A stretch of DNA of 6,817 nt from Prevotella sp. (GTDB taxonomy: Bacteria; Bacteroidota; Bacteroidia; Bacteroidales; Bacteroidaceae), in contig JAJPZD010000096.1 of NCBI GenBank assembly GCA_021204605.1, positions 1 to 6,817 on the forward strand. The letters are read 5' to 3'. Positions 1-4,854 of the stretch are shown one piece after another. Below the pieces are notes generated by a model, which had not been told where the DNA came from, searched no databases, and worked only from the letters and a program-made list of their open reading frames with translations. The translations under genes and the position numbers were made by a program. Position 1 is the first letter of the stretch. Every line of letters starts with the position of its first letter.

Positions 1-580
1 ATTTCGTCACACCGGTAAGGAATGCGAAACGGATATATTTGCTTTGGGTTTTCAACACAGAGTAGATTGACTTCAATGTGGAGCGGAACTGCTCCTGCAG
101 TGCCTCATTGTCTATCGCTGTGAGTATCGGCTTGTCGTACTCGTCAACCAATATCACCACTTTCTCACCCGTCTTCTCGTAGGCACGCTGGACAATTCTC
201 TTGAAACGCGTCTCAAACGGTTTCCCGCTACTTGATACACCATAAATATCATCCCATTCATCAAATGTATCATTCAGATTACTTTCCAGATTATCCAATG
301 TGTCGTATTTCCCCGTGTTCAGGTCTAAATACAATACCGGGTATTTCTTCCACTCCGTCTCCAACTGTTCTATCGCAAGACCTTTGAACAGCTCACGCTT
401 GCCTAAAAAATACGCCTCCAACGTGGAAACCAGCAACGATTTCCCGAAACGGCGAGGACGGGAGAGGAAATAATACCGCCCACTCGATATTAGGTTATAC
501 ATTTGCTCTGTCTTGTCAACGTAAACAAAACCGTCTGTTATCACAGTCTCGAAACTCTGTATTCCTATCGGATAAAGCAT
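1..580 (-). CDS. AAA-ATPase_like / PD-(D/E)XK family protein, copy 1 (partial, C-terminus beyond window)
   Basis: Reading leftward from the ATG at 580-578, an open frame of 193 codons runs off the left edge. It begins MLYPIGIQSF, carries the degenerate P-loop RPRRFGKSLL (residues 41-50) and the Walker B-like VVILVDEYDKP (141-151), and ends in RFAFLTGVTK. This is the N-terminal half of the AAA-ATPase_like family (DUF1703 type), proteins that usually have a C-terminal PD-(D/E)XK nuclease-like domain, here outside the window. The molecular role of the family is not established. Apart from residues 104-140 and the last few residues, it is almost identical to the complete copy at 1025-2569, so the start was chosen by homology and by the shared leader. 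At 104-140 the two proteins differ strongly without any length change (copy 1 has DTFDEWDDIYG where copy 2 has TIFAKWERIYG). No stop or frameshift is visible, so this copy may be functional. Confidence 0.85.
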   Translation of the reverse strand, partial: MLYPIGIQSFETVITDGFVYVDKTEQMYNLISSGRYYFLSRPRRFGKSLLVSTLEAYFLGKRELFKGLAIEQLETEWKKYPVLYLDLNTGKYDTLDNLESNLNDTFDEWDDIYGVSSSGKPFETRFKRIVQRAYEKTGEKVVILVDEYDKPILTAIDNEALQEQFRSTLKSIYSVLKTQSKYIRFAFLTGVTK

Positions 581-584
581 TGCA

Positions 585-616
585 AGTTAAAAGTTAAAAG
601 TTAAAAGTTAAAAGTT
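585..616 (-). repeat. Heptamer tandem repeat in the 5' leader of copy 1
   Basis: The unit AGTTAAA is repeated four times plus a partial AGTT on the + strand, which is TTTAACT in the mRNA. It begins four bases upstream of the start codon at 580, where a ribosome-binding region would lie. The same array occurs at the matching place before copy 2. A seven-base unit can gain or lose copies by slippage without touching the reading frame, so leader length could vary. An effect on translation is inference. Confidence 0.9.
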
Positions 617-675
617 CATTTTTGCTTGAGAGGTTGCCACTTAGGGCAGTTATCATCTTCTCGCTGAAATTTTGT

Positions 676-706
676 CAAAAATACAAATATTTTTCAACAA
701 TCGAAA
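676..706 (-). promoter_or_regulatory. Candidate Bacteroidota-type promoter for copy 1
   Basis: On the minus strand TATTTTTG (676-683) fits the Bacteroidota -7 consensus TAnnTTTG exactly. TTTC (703-706) lies 19 bases upstream and differs by one base from the -33 consensus TTTG. Transcription would start about 90 bases before the ATG at 580, giving a leader that includes the heptamer array. The duplication boundary (688/689) falls between the two boxes, so the -33 side is unique to this copy. This is pattern matching only. Confidence 0.4.
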
Positions 707-717
707 CTTTTTCTTCT

Positions 718-751
718 TTTTTCATTAGATTACATTCGAACCCCGTCCGCA
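718..751 (+). repeat. 34-bp spacer direct repeat, copy 1
   Basis: This matches 865-898 with two mismatches (739 and 743). The shared core is TTTTTCATTAGATTACATTC followed by a CGTCCGCA end. Both copies are followed by AACTCT-rich sequence. The copies lie 147 bases apart, so the spacer looks partly duplicated. Function unknown. Confidence 0.85.
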
Positions 752-864
752 TTTAACTCTCTCCCTCAATAAATTGGGGAGCTACACTTAATTCTTAACT
801 CTTAACACCAAGCAAGAATGATTTCTTATTTCTTATTTCTTCTTTCTTATTTTGCGAAGCATTG

Positions 865-898
865 TTTTTCATTAGATTACATTCGGACCACGTCCGCA
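865..898 (+). repeat. 34-bp spacer direct repeat, copy 2
   Basis: This is the partner of 718-751. Downstream of both copies a 19-bp string (788-806 and 907-925, TTAATTCTTAACTCTTAAC) is also repeated, but at an offset of 119 rather than 147. The duplicated spacer units have therefore been shortened or reshuffled since they arose. Confidence 0.85.
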
Positions 899-906
899 CC
901 CAACTC

Positions 907-931
907 TTAATTCTTAACTCTTAACTCTTAA
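907..931 (+). repeat. TTAACTC heptamer run
   Basis: Three adjacent near-copies of a seven-base unit (TTAATTC, TTAACTC, TTAACTC) followed by TTAACA. On the opposite strand the unit resembles the AGTTAAA arrays in the leaders of the ATPase copies, so one heptamer family recurs across the left part of the window. A shorter run is at 788-806. Confidence 0.75.
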
Positions 932-939
932 CATCCCCA

Positions 940-995
940 CATCCACGTGCATCCTGTCTGGACTCTCCCCCTAATGGGGGGAGTTGGAGGGGGGC
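940..995 (+). repeat. G-rich palindromic intergenic element, orientation 1
   Basis: A stem CTCCCCC (965-971) pairs with GGGGGAG (977-983) around a TAATG loop, followed by a G-rich tail (GTTGGAGGGGGGC). The element recurs in inverted orientation at 3160-3215, with similarity over about 56 bases including the flanking CATCCA. It sits about 30 bases beyond the stop codon of copy 2 (reading leftward), but no T-run follows, so it is not a classic intrinsic terminator. Runs of G at 976-981, 989-994 and 1001-1005 could also form a G-quadruplex on this strand. Confidence 0.75.
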
Positions 996-1024
996 TTGGA
1001 GGGGGTTTGTTGGTGATGGCGTTC

Positions 1025-2569
1025 TTAGGCTTCTATTTTATATTCACTAATACTGCGTGTTTTGTTCGAGAAGCATACACCGATTTTATATAATTTTCGT
1101 TCATCTGCCGCATACGCTTTGGCATAGTTTTTTGCTTCTATTTGTTCAAGAGCTTTCTCTGCAGAAGTATCAACTTTCAGCTCCATTAGGTAAATATAGT
1201 CTTTTGTCTTTATTACAGCGTCAATACGCCCGGTAGCTGTCTTATACTCAATATCCACGTGAAAGCCCATGATTTTGAATATCAGGCACATCACATTCTG
1301 GAAATATTTCTCCAACTCCCCTATTATACTGTAGTCATTGCCGTCCAAAAGCGTTTTCATACTTGACAGAAAACGCTCAGGTCGGCCTTCCTCAACATCA
1401 CATACAAAATTATCAAGGACATCGCTGGCTTTTTTATCCTTGTTTCTAATATAAAACGGCAAGAGGAAATTCATAAATCCCTGCTCAACCTCAAGATTCG
1501 GAAAACCAAGATGATATTTATCAAATCTCTTGTCATAACCCGTTATCGTCAGATAACCGCATTGGTATAGCAACGGTATTGCTGAATTATCCAAAGATTC
1601 CACACTGTCCAGCAGTTCTGCCGTAGCCGACTCATTCTGCAGGCCATTAAGGTTATAATCCTTTTTCTGTAACATCTTGACAAGGAATGTCGGAGTGCCC
1701 GTCCTGTACCAGTATTTACCGAAAGTTTTACTTTTTAATGTATTCAACAGGCTGAACGGGTTGTACATCCCTGCCGTATTGGGAGCGAAATGATAACCGT
1801 CGTACAACTTTTCCAATTCCGCACAAGCCTCCTCGAATGTCATCGAGTTATTCTTTGCAAGTTCTTTTATGGAATCATCAAAATAGGTATGCAGTTCCTT
1901 TTTCGATATTCCGCAAATGTCGGCATAACGCTCATTCAAGGTAATATCCTCTAAGTTGTTCAGGTCGCTGAACACGCTCATGTGACTGAACTTCGATACG
2001 CCAGTCAGGAAAGCGAAACGGATATATTTGCTTTGGGTTTTCAACACAGAATAGATTGACTTCAATGTGGAGCGGAACTGCTCCTGCAGTGCCTCATTGT
2101 CTATCGCTGTGAGTATCGGCTTGTCGTACTCGTCAACCAATATCACCACTTGCAGACCTGTTTTCTCGTATGCACGCTCTATGATACCTTTGAGACGGGA
2201 CTCAAACGTGTTTTCCACATCCAATGAGCCATAAATCCTTTCCCATTTCGCAAAAATGGTATTCAGATTACTTTCCAGATTATCCAATGTATCGTATTTC
2301 CCCGTGTTCAGGTCTAAATACAATACCGGGTATTTCTTCCACTCCGTCTCCAACTGTTCTATCGCAAGACCTTTGAACAGCTCACGCTTGCCTAAAAAAT
2401 ACGCCTCCAACGTGGAAACCAGCAACGATTTCCCGAAACGGCGAGGACGGGAGAGGAAATAATACCGCCCACTCGATATTAGGTTATACATTTGCTCTGT
2501 CTTGTCAACGTAAACAAAACCGTCTGTTATCACAGTCTCGAAACTCTGTATTCCTATCGGATAAAGCAT
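1025..2569 (-). CDS. AAA-ATPase_like protein with C-terminal PD-(D/E)XK nuclease-like domain, copy 2 (complete)
   Basis: The frame has 514 codons, ATG at 2569-2567 and TAA at 1027-1025. Residues about 1-290 form the AAA-ATPase_like domain: degenerate P-loop RPRRFGKSLL (41-50), Walker B-like VVILVDEYDKP (141-151) and the conserved FLTGVSKFS (187-195). The C-terminal domain (about 400-514) has the nuclease-fold signature GRIDAVI (D450) followed by YLMELKVD (E463, K465) and an ALEQIEAKNY segment (473-482), as in the PDDEXK_9 family, so the usual catalytic residues are present. Length and architecture are those of an intact family member. These proteins are often multi-copy in Bacteroidales and their role is unresolved; DNA processing, defence or a mobile-element link have been considered, and nothing here decides it. 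No partner gene is adjacent on this strand. The start is supported by the start-to-leader identity with copy 1. No Shine-Dalgarno is seen, as is usual in this phylum. Confidence 0.92.
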   Translation of the reverse strand: MLYPIGIQSFETVITDGFVYVDKTEQMYNLISSGRYYFLSRPRRFGKSLLVSTLEAYFLGKRELFKGLAIEQLETEWKKYPVLYLDLNTGKYDTLDNLESNLNTIFAKWERIYGSLDVENTFESRLKGIIERAYEKTGLQVVILVDEYDKPILTAIDNEALQEQFRSTLKSIYSVLKTQSKYIRFAFLTGVSKFSHMSVFSDLNNLEDITLNERYADICGISKKELHTYFDDSIKELAKNNSMTFEEACAELEKLYDGYHFAPNTAGMYNPFSLLNTLKSKTFGKYWYRTGTPTFLVKMLQKKDYNLNGLQNESATAELLDSVESLDNSAIPLLYQCGYLTITGYDKRFDKYHLGFPNLEVEQGFMNFLLPFYIRNKDKKASDVLDNFVCDVEEGRPERFLSSMKTLLDGNDYSIIGELEKYFQNVMCLIFKIMGFHVDIEYKTATGRIDAVIKTKDYIYLMELKVDTSAEKALEQIEAKNYAKAYAADERKLYKIGVCFSNKTRSISEYKIEA

Positions 2570-2573
2570 TGCA

Positions 2574-2605
2574 AGTTAAAAGTTAAAAGTTAAAAGTTAA
2601 AAGTT
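2574..2605 (-). repeat. Heptamer tandem repeat in the 5' leader of copy 2
   Basis: The same four-and-a-half AGTTAAA units as at 585-616, four bases upstream of the start codon at 2569. Copy number is identical in the two leaders, which fits very recent sequence exchange between them because such arrays normally drift quickly. Confidence 0.9.
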
Positions 2606-2664
2606 CATTTTTGCTTGAGAGGTTGCCACTTAGGGCAGTTATCATCTTCTCGCTGAAATTTTGT

Positions 2665-2672
2665 CAAAAATA
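2665..2672 (-). promoter_or_regulatory. Candidate -7 promoter box for copy 2
   Basis: TATTTTTG on the minus strand is a perfect TAnnTTTG -7 box, identical to that of copy 1. At the expected 19-21 base distance (around 2692-2697) no good TTTG is present, unlike copy 1. Because the duplication ends at 2677, this copy has a foreign upstream half and may be transcribed differently. Confidence 0.35.
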
Positions 2673-2677
2673 CAAAT

Positions 2678-3054
2678 CCCTGTGTGATTTCTTTCAATTT
2701 TCAGCTTGCGGAACGAGAGTTATAAAGTGTTTCAGTGTTTCACTTTTTGAAACAGTCAGGTTGCTATTATTTTGGCAGTTAGGCTGTCATTTTGCTGGTA
2801 TTTCAGTAGATTTTGTATCATTTTGCCAACATTTTTGGTGATTCAGTGTCATTGCAAAAGTGTTTCACTGTTTCACGATTTTTTTTCAGTATTTCACTGT
2901 TCCTATTTTTTTCAGTATTTCACTGTTTCGCTATTTTTCAGAGTTATGTCGTCAGCATTGTCAAGAGCGAGCTATTCACTAAAATCCGTTGCGAAGATAG
3001 TGATAAAAAAAGGAATAAGCAAATTTCAAGAGAGAGAAATACAATAATTTAATT
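2678..3054. other. Gene-free AT-rich spacer
   Basis: I see no credible gene in this spacer. Open frames exist on the + strand, but their translations are low-complexity phenylalanine/serine strings produced by the T-rich repeat motif, they overlap one another in different frames, and they show no recognisable domain. The notable content is the TTTCAGT/TTTCACT array. Confidence 0.65.
2728..2941 (+). repeat. TTTCAGT / TTTCACT motif array
   Basis: About ten copies of TTTCA(G/C)T-like motifs lie in some 215 bases, often alternating eight bases apart. The best-ordered part is two 22-bp copies 26 bases apart (2880-2901 and 2906-2927), each a T-run, CAGTATTTCACTG and TT. At the left end TGTTTCA (2728-2734) faces TGAAACA (2748-2754) as an inverted repeat. 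It could be a minisatellite, or iteron-like binding sites given the RepA-like ATPase about 1 kb downstream. The latter is inference. Confidence 0.7.
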
Positions 3055-3159
3055 AATTGACTTAAGTTTCGCAAGTTGTTATCAAGTTTGTTTTCTTGTT
3101 TTCGCCAATGCCTCTGCCAATAATTCATGTAAACATACGCCCCGTTGTGGCGTGAGAAA

Positions 3160-3215
3160 GCCCCCTCCGGCTCCCCCATTAGGGGGAGAACCACCTGGAG
3201 AGTGGCTCATGGATG
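3160..3215 (-). repeat. G-rich palindromic intergenic element, orientation 2
   Basis: On the minus strand this resembles 940-995, starting CATCCA and ending in GGAGGGGGC. Its stem is CTCCCCC (3171-3177) with GGGGGAG (3182-3188) around an ATTA loop. The loop and stem are kept between the two copies while the left flank has diverged, which suggests selection on the hairpin or an old dispersed repeat family. It lies inside the MITE-like segment. Confidence 0.75.
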
Positions 3216-3284
3216 TAAACATTCGTTTCTACGAAACGAGTGGACAGAATAAATTACTTTCAGTGATTTAACTCCGTTGATTTT

Positions 3285-3403
3285 TTCTCGCCTCAACATA
3301 ACTCGAACAAGTTCGGTTCTGCTTTCGGCTTACGAAAAAATTCTCTCACGCTCAACATAGCTCAAGCGAGCTTGGCTCTGTGTTCGCTAAATCGAGAAAT
3401 TCT
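3285..3403 (+). repeat. Two tandem 59-bp units, each with a palindrome
   Basis: Both units contain CTCAACATA (3292-3300 and 3351-3359) and end in AAATTCT (3338-3344 and 3397-3403), exactly 59 bases apart. Each carries a short palindrome: CGAACAAGTTCG (3304-3315) and CAAGCGAGCTTG (3363-3374). Two symmetric base pairs have changed together (G-C to A-T, A-T to G-C), preserving the dyad. That favours a selected palindromic protein-binding site or stem over neutral drift. Confidence 0.7.
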
Positions 3404-3564
3404 ATCCCTACATTGGGTGTACGAGGGTGTAATCAGCCTACACGTCAGATTTTCCGCGATTTACAGAAATCTCTGTGCCTTTTCTTTCAATTCTATTAAC
3501 TTGCGAAACTTGAGTTAATTGAGAAAAAAATAAGGAGGAAACGATTTTTTTGGAATTTTTTTTG

Positions 3565-3572
3565 TAATTTTG
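3565..3572 (+). promoter_or_regulatory. Candidate -7 promoter box upstream of the RepA-like gene
   Basis: TAATTTTG matches TAnnTTTG exactly. A TTTG lies at 3549-3552, but the 12-base spacing is too short for a standard -33, and nothing suitable lies 19-21 bases upstream. If used, it would give an mRNA with a leader of about 310 bases before the ATPase start at 3893. Confidence 0.3.
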
Positions 3573-3575
3573 TTG

Positions 3576-3701
3576 GTGTTAAATGTGAGGAGGCACGTGG
3601 TGCGAGGCGCATTATCAGAAGAGAATGTAAGAGTTACATTTATTAATGTTAAGTTAACACTTCTATTGTTAGAAGCAAGACAGGCTAAGAAAATTAATTG
3701 A
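3576..3701 (+). CDS. Possible 41-residue small protein (speculative)
   Basis: From a GTG at 3576 a frame runs to TGA at 3699-3701 and translates to 41 residues with an ordered look: LSEENVRVTFINVKLTLLLL (residues 14-33) and then a basic tail EARQAKKIN. There is no ATG, no clear ribosome-binding site and no family I recognise. The candidate -7 box at 3565-3572 would place the transcript start at or just past the GTG, which argues against this start. The segment is also full of small hairpins, which can shape the apparent composition. It may be a chance frame in a structured leader. Confidence 0.15.
   Translation: MLNVRRHVVRGALSEENVRVTFINVKLTLLLLEARQAKKIN
3593..3675 (+). other. Cluster of four small stem-loops in the leader
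   Basis: Four short inverted repeats follow each other: GCAC/GTGC (3593-3603), AATGTAA/TTACATT (3624-3640, seven pairs, loop GAG), the dyad GTTAAGTTAAC (3648-3658) and CTTCTA/TAGAAG (3660-3675, loop TTGT). None is followed by a T-run, so they are not terminators. They could structure an untranslated leader, a small RNA, or a DNA recognition site for the downstream ATPase. The rest of 3676-3892 is purine-rich, with one more hairpin (TACGC/GCGTA, 3792-3805), and holds no credible gene. Confidence 0.4.
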
Positions 3702-3836
3702 AGAAAAAAATGAGAAGAAAAGAAATTAAAGATGTGGAGTGAGAAGACCCCCACGAGCCGTGAGGCACAAAAAACCTGATAAAATAAAGAATACGCATAG
3801 GCGTAAAGAAGAGAACAAGAAACATGAGAATTAAAT

Positions 3837-3852
3837 CTGGCGAAACCGTCAG
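3837..3852 (+). other. Stem-loop 40 bases before the RepA-like start codon
   Basis: CTGGCG (3837-3842) pairs with CGTCAG (3847-3852), six pairs including one G-T wobble, around an AAAC loop. It lies in the leader of the ATPase gene and is not followed by a T-run. A role in mRNA stability or translation is possible but unproven. Confidence 0.35.
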
Positions 3853-3892
3853 ATAAAGAGTTAATATTTAATTAAAGTTATAATATTTTTAA

Positions 3893-4837
3893 ATGAAGAA
3901 AATGAAAGAAAATAAACCTGAAGAGATGCCATTTTTTGAATATCAGAGTTACAACAAGTTTTTGGAGGGCTTAAAGAAATGGCATCGGCCGAAGCAGTTG
4001 TATGGTTCATTATTTTATAAAGGCGACTTAGCGATGCTGATAGGTCCGCCGGGTTCAGGCAAGAGTCAGTATGCGCTTATGATCGGCGAGGAGCTATGTA
4101 AGAAATACGAAGGTTTCGGATATAAAGATTTTATTGTATTGTATATTGACTTGGAAATGAGCGAGTATCAGCAGCAGATGAGGCTTAGGGGAGACAATGC
4201 AGAGAATACCCATACATTTCCCAAGGAGCTGGTCAGATTGACAATCAAGGAGGATGATACCCGCAGGTTTACGGTAAACAATATGCTATATCTTATTACG
4301 AAAGCAATAAGTGAGAAGAATATTGTAGCCATAATAATCGACAATTTGACATGTCTATGTAAGGGAGGTTCTGCAGCCATGTTCATGCAGAATTTAAAGA
4401 TTATGAGAGACTATTATAAAATAGAATTTTTGGTAGTGGCACACACAAAAAAAAGTAATAGTTGGAAGGCGATCACGTTATCGGATCTTAAGGGAAGCAG
4501 TATGATAACGGCCATTGTAGATAGCATATTCGCTTTGAACATGAGTCGTAAGGGCAAAGATATCCGATACGTGAAGCAACTGAAATCGAGAAATTCAGCA
4601 ATAGAATATGGTGAGGACAATGTGATGGAGTATAAGATTGAGAGAGCGAAAGACGGAGTGTTGTATCTTAAATCACAGCGCACAACAACAGAGGAGGAAC
4701 AACTCGATATTGATTATGAGGCCAAACAGGAATTAGAAAGCAAAATCAGACGACTTCGCACTAAGGGAGAGTCCATCAGGAAGATTGCGGATGATTTAAA
4801 AGTGTCTCCATCAAAAGTTTGGCGGTGTTTGCACTAA
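3893..4837 (+). CDS. RepA/AAA_25-like RecA-fold ATPase with C-terminal helix-turn-helix
   Basis: The 314-residue cytoplasmic protein has a RecA-type core: Walker A GPPGSGKS (51-58), the VLYIDLEMSEYQQQMRL segment (82-98) typical of RepA/DnaB-like helicases, a Walker B-like IIIDN (147-151), VVAHTKK (181-187) and LKGSSMITAIVDSIFAL (199-215). This resembles AAA_25 / plasmid RepA hexameric helicase relatives, so ATP-driven DNA unwinding or loading is the likely activity. The end (about 287-312, LRTKGESIRKIADDLKVSPS) reads as a resolvase-type helix-turn-helix, suggesting site-specific DNA binding. The protein is not obviously truncated. The start at 3893 is the first ATG; a second in-frame ATG at 3902 is possible, and no Shine-Dalgarno is seen. 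Related genes often sit on mobilisable elements, phages or plasmids in Bacteroidota, but no primase, relaxase or integrase is beside it here. Its exact role is inferred. Confidence 0.85.
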   Translation: MKKMKENKPEEMPFFEYQSYNKFLEGLKKWHRPKQLYGSLFYKGDLAMLIGPPGSGKSQYALMIGEELCKKYEGFGYKDFIVLYIDLEMSEYQQQMRLRGDNAENTHTFPKELVRLTIKEDDTRRFTVNNMLYLITKAISEKNIVAIIIDNLTCLCKGGSAAMFMQNLKIMRDYYKIEFLVVAHTKKSNSWKAITLSDLKGSSMITAIVDSIFALNMSRKGKDIRYVKQLKSRNSAIEYGEDNVMEYKIERAKDGVLYLKSQRTTTEEEQLDIDYEAKQELESKIRRLRTKGESIRKIADDLKVSPSKVWRCLH

Positions 4838-4854
4838 AACATTGAAGCACCACC
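4821..4854 (+). terminator. Stem-loop over the RepA-like stop codon (weak terminator candidate)
   Basis: GGCGGTGTTT (4821-4830) can pair with the segment at 4845-4854 over ten positions with one mismatch and one wobble; the loop contains the TAA stop. It lies exactly between two convergent reading frames, where a shared terminator would be expected. No good T-run follows in either direction, so intrinsic termination is uncertain. Confidence 0.25.

Larger units (their letters stand above)
1..688 (-). repeat. 688-bp direct repeat, unit A (5' half of ATPase gene plus leader)
   Basis: This segment matches 1990-2677 at a constant offset of 1989 bp with no gaps. By eye, 24-162 has one mismatch (62), 272-688 has one mismatch (302), 163-271 has about 42 mismatches in 109 bases, and 1-23 has seven. 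The repeat covers the coding start, the heptamer leader and the -7 promoter box, and stops abruptly after 688. Its left limit lies where the copies begin to diverge, near the window edge. It is a gene duplication whose near-identity points to recent duplication or ongoing gene conversion. Confidence 0.95.
581..1024. other. Repeat-rich spacer between the two ATPase copies
   Basis: I see no credible gene in these 444 bases. The spacer holds the leader and promoter of copy 1, a degenerate direct repeat pair (718-751 and 865-898), TTAACTC heptamers, a pyrimidine-rich TTTCTTA-like run (822-850) and a G-rich palindromic element next to the stop codon of copy 2. Low-complexity, repeat-filled spacers like this are common in Bacteroidales accessory regions. 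Confidence 0.7.
1990..2677 (-). repeat. 688-bp direct repeat, unit B
   Basis: This is the partner of 1-688 and covers the first 193 codons of the complete ATPase gene and its leader up to TACAAAT at 2671-2677. Beyond 2677 the sequence has no relation to that beyond 688, so the right boundary is sharp. Confidence 0.95.
3055..3520. mobile_element. MITE-like non-coding element with 23-bp inverted ends
   Basis: The ends 3055-3077 and 3498-3520 are inverted copies matching at 21 of 23 positions, with a perfect shared core AAGTTTCGCAAGTT. Between them are about 420 bases with no plausible gene, two tandem 59-bp palindromic units, a CGTTTC/GAAACG hairpin (3224-3238), an ACGCC/GGCGT hairpin (3137-3153) and the G-rich element. 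Inverted ends around a short, structured, non-coding body suggest a miniature element mobilised in trans. No clear target-site duplication is visible outside the ends, and no transposase lies in the window, so the call is tentative. Confidence 0.4.

Noticed and set aside
585..616. CRISPR-like short repeats
   Set aside because: The units are seven bases long and contiguous, with no spacers. The other arrays (907-931, 2728-2941) also lack repeat-spacer structure.
960..1000. Rho-independent terminator for the complete ATPase gene
   Set aside because: The stem is strong and correctly placed after the stop codon, but there is no T-run on the minus strand after it, and an inverted relative occurs away from any gene end.
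2256..2462. + strand frame of 68 codons inside the ATPase gene
   Set aside because: It is antisense to the well-supported ATPase frame, overlaps its P-loop region and has no domain.
2611..3052. Three overlapping + strand frames of 76-91 codons in the spacer
   Set aside because: Their translations are F/S-rich low complexity generated by the TTTCAGT/TTTCACT repeats, and they lie in mutually overlapping frames with no family similarity.
2979..3194. Minus-strand frame of 71 codons
   Set aside because: It starts within the G-rich palindromic repeat and crosses the left inverted end of the MITE-like element; the composition is not protein-like.
3710..3742. Ten-codon frame MRRKEIKDVE as a leader peptide
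   Set aside because: Too short, in purine-rich sequence where such frames arise by chance, with no paired attenuator structure or T-run.
3515..3754. Minus-strand frame of 79 codons, F/N/T-rich
   Set aside because: It crosses the structured leader and the candidate promoter on the opposite strand, and looks like chance reading of AT-rich DNA.
4168..4683. Two minus-strand frames of 72 and 89 codons
   Set aside because: Antisense shadows of the RepA-like ATPase, whose motifs are clear on the + strand.
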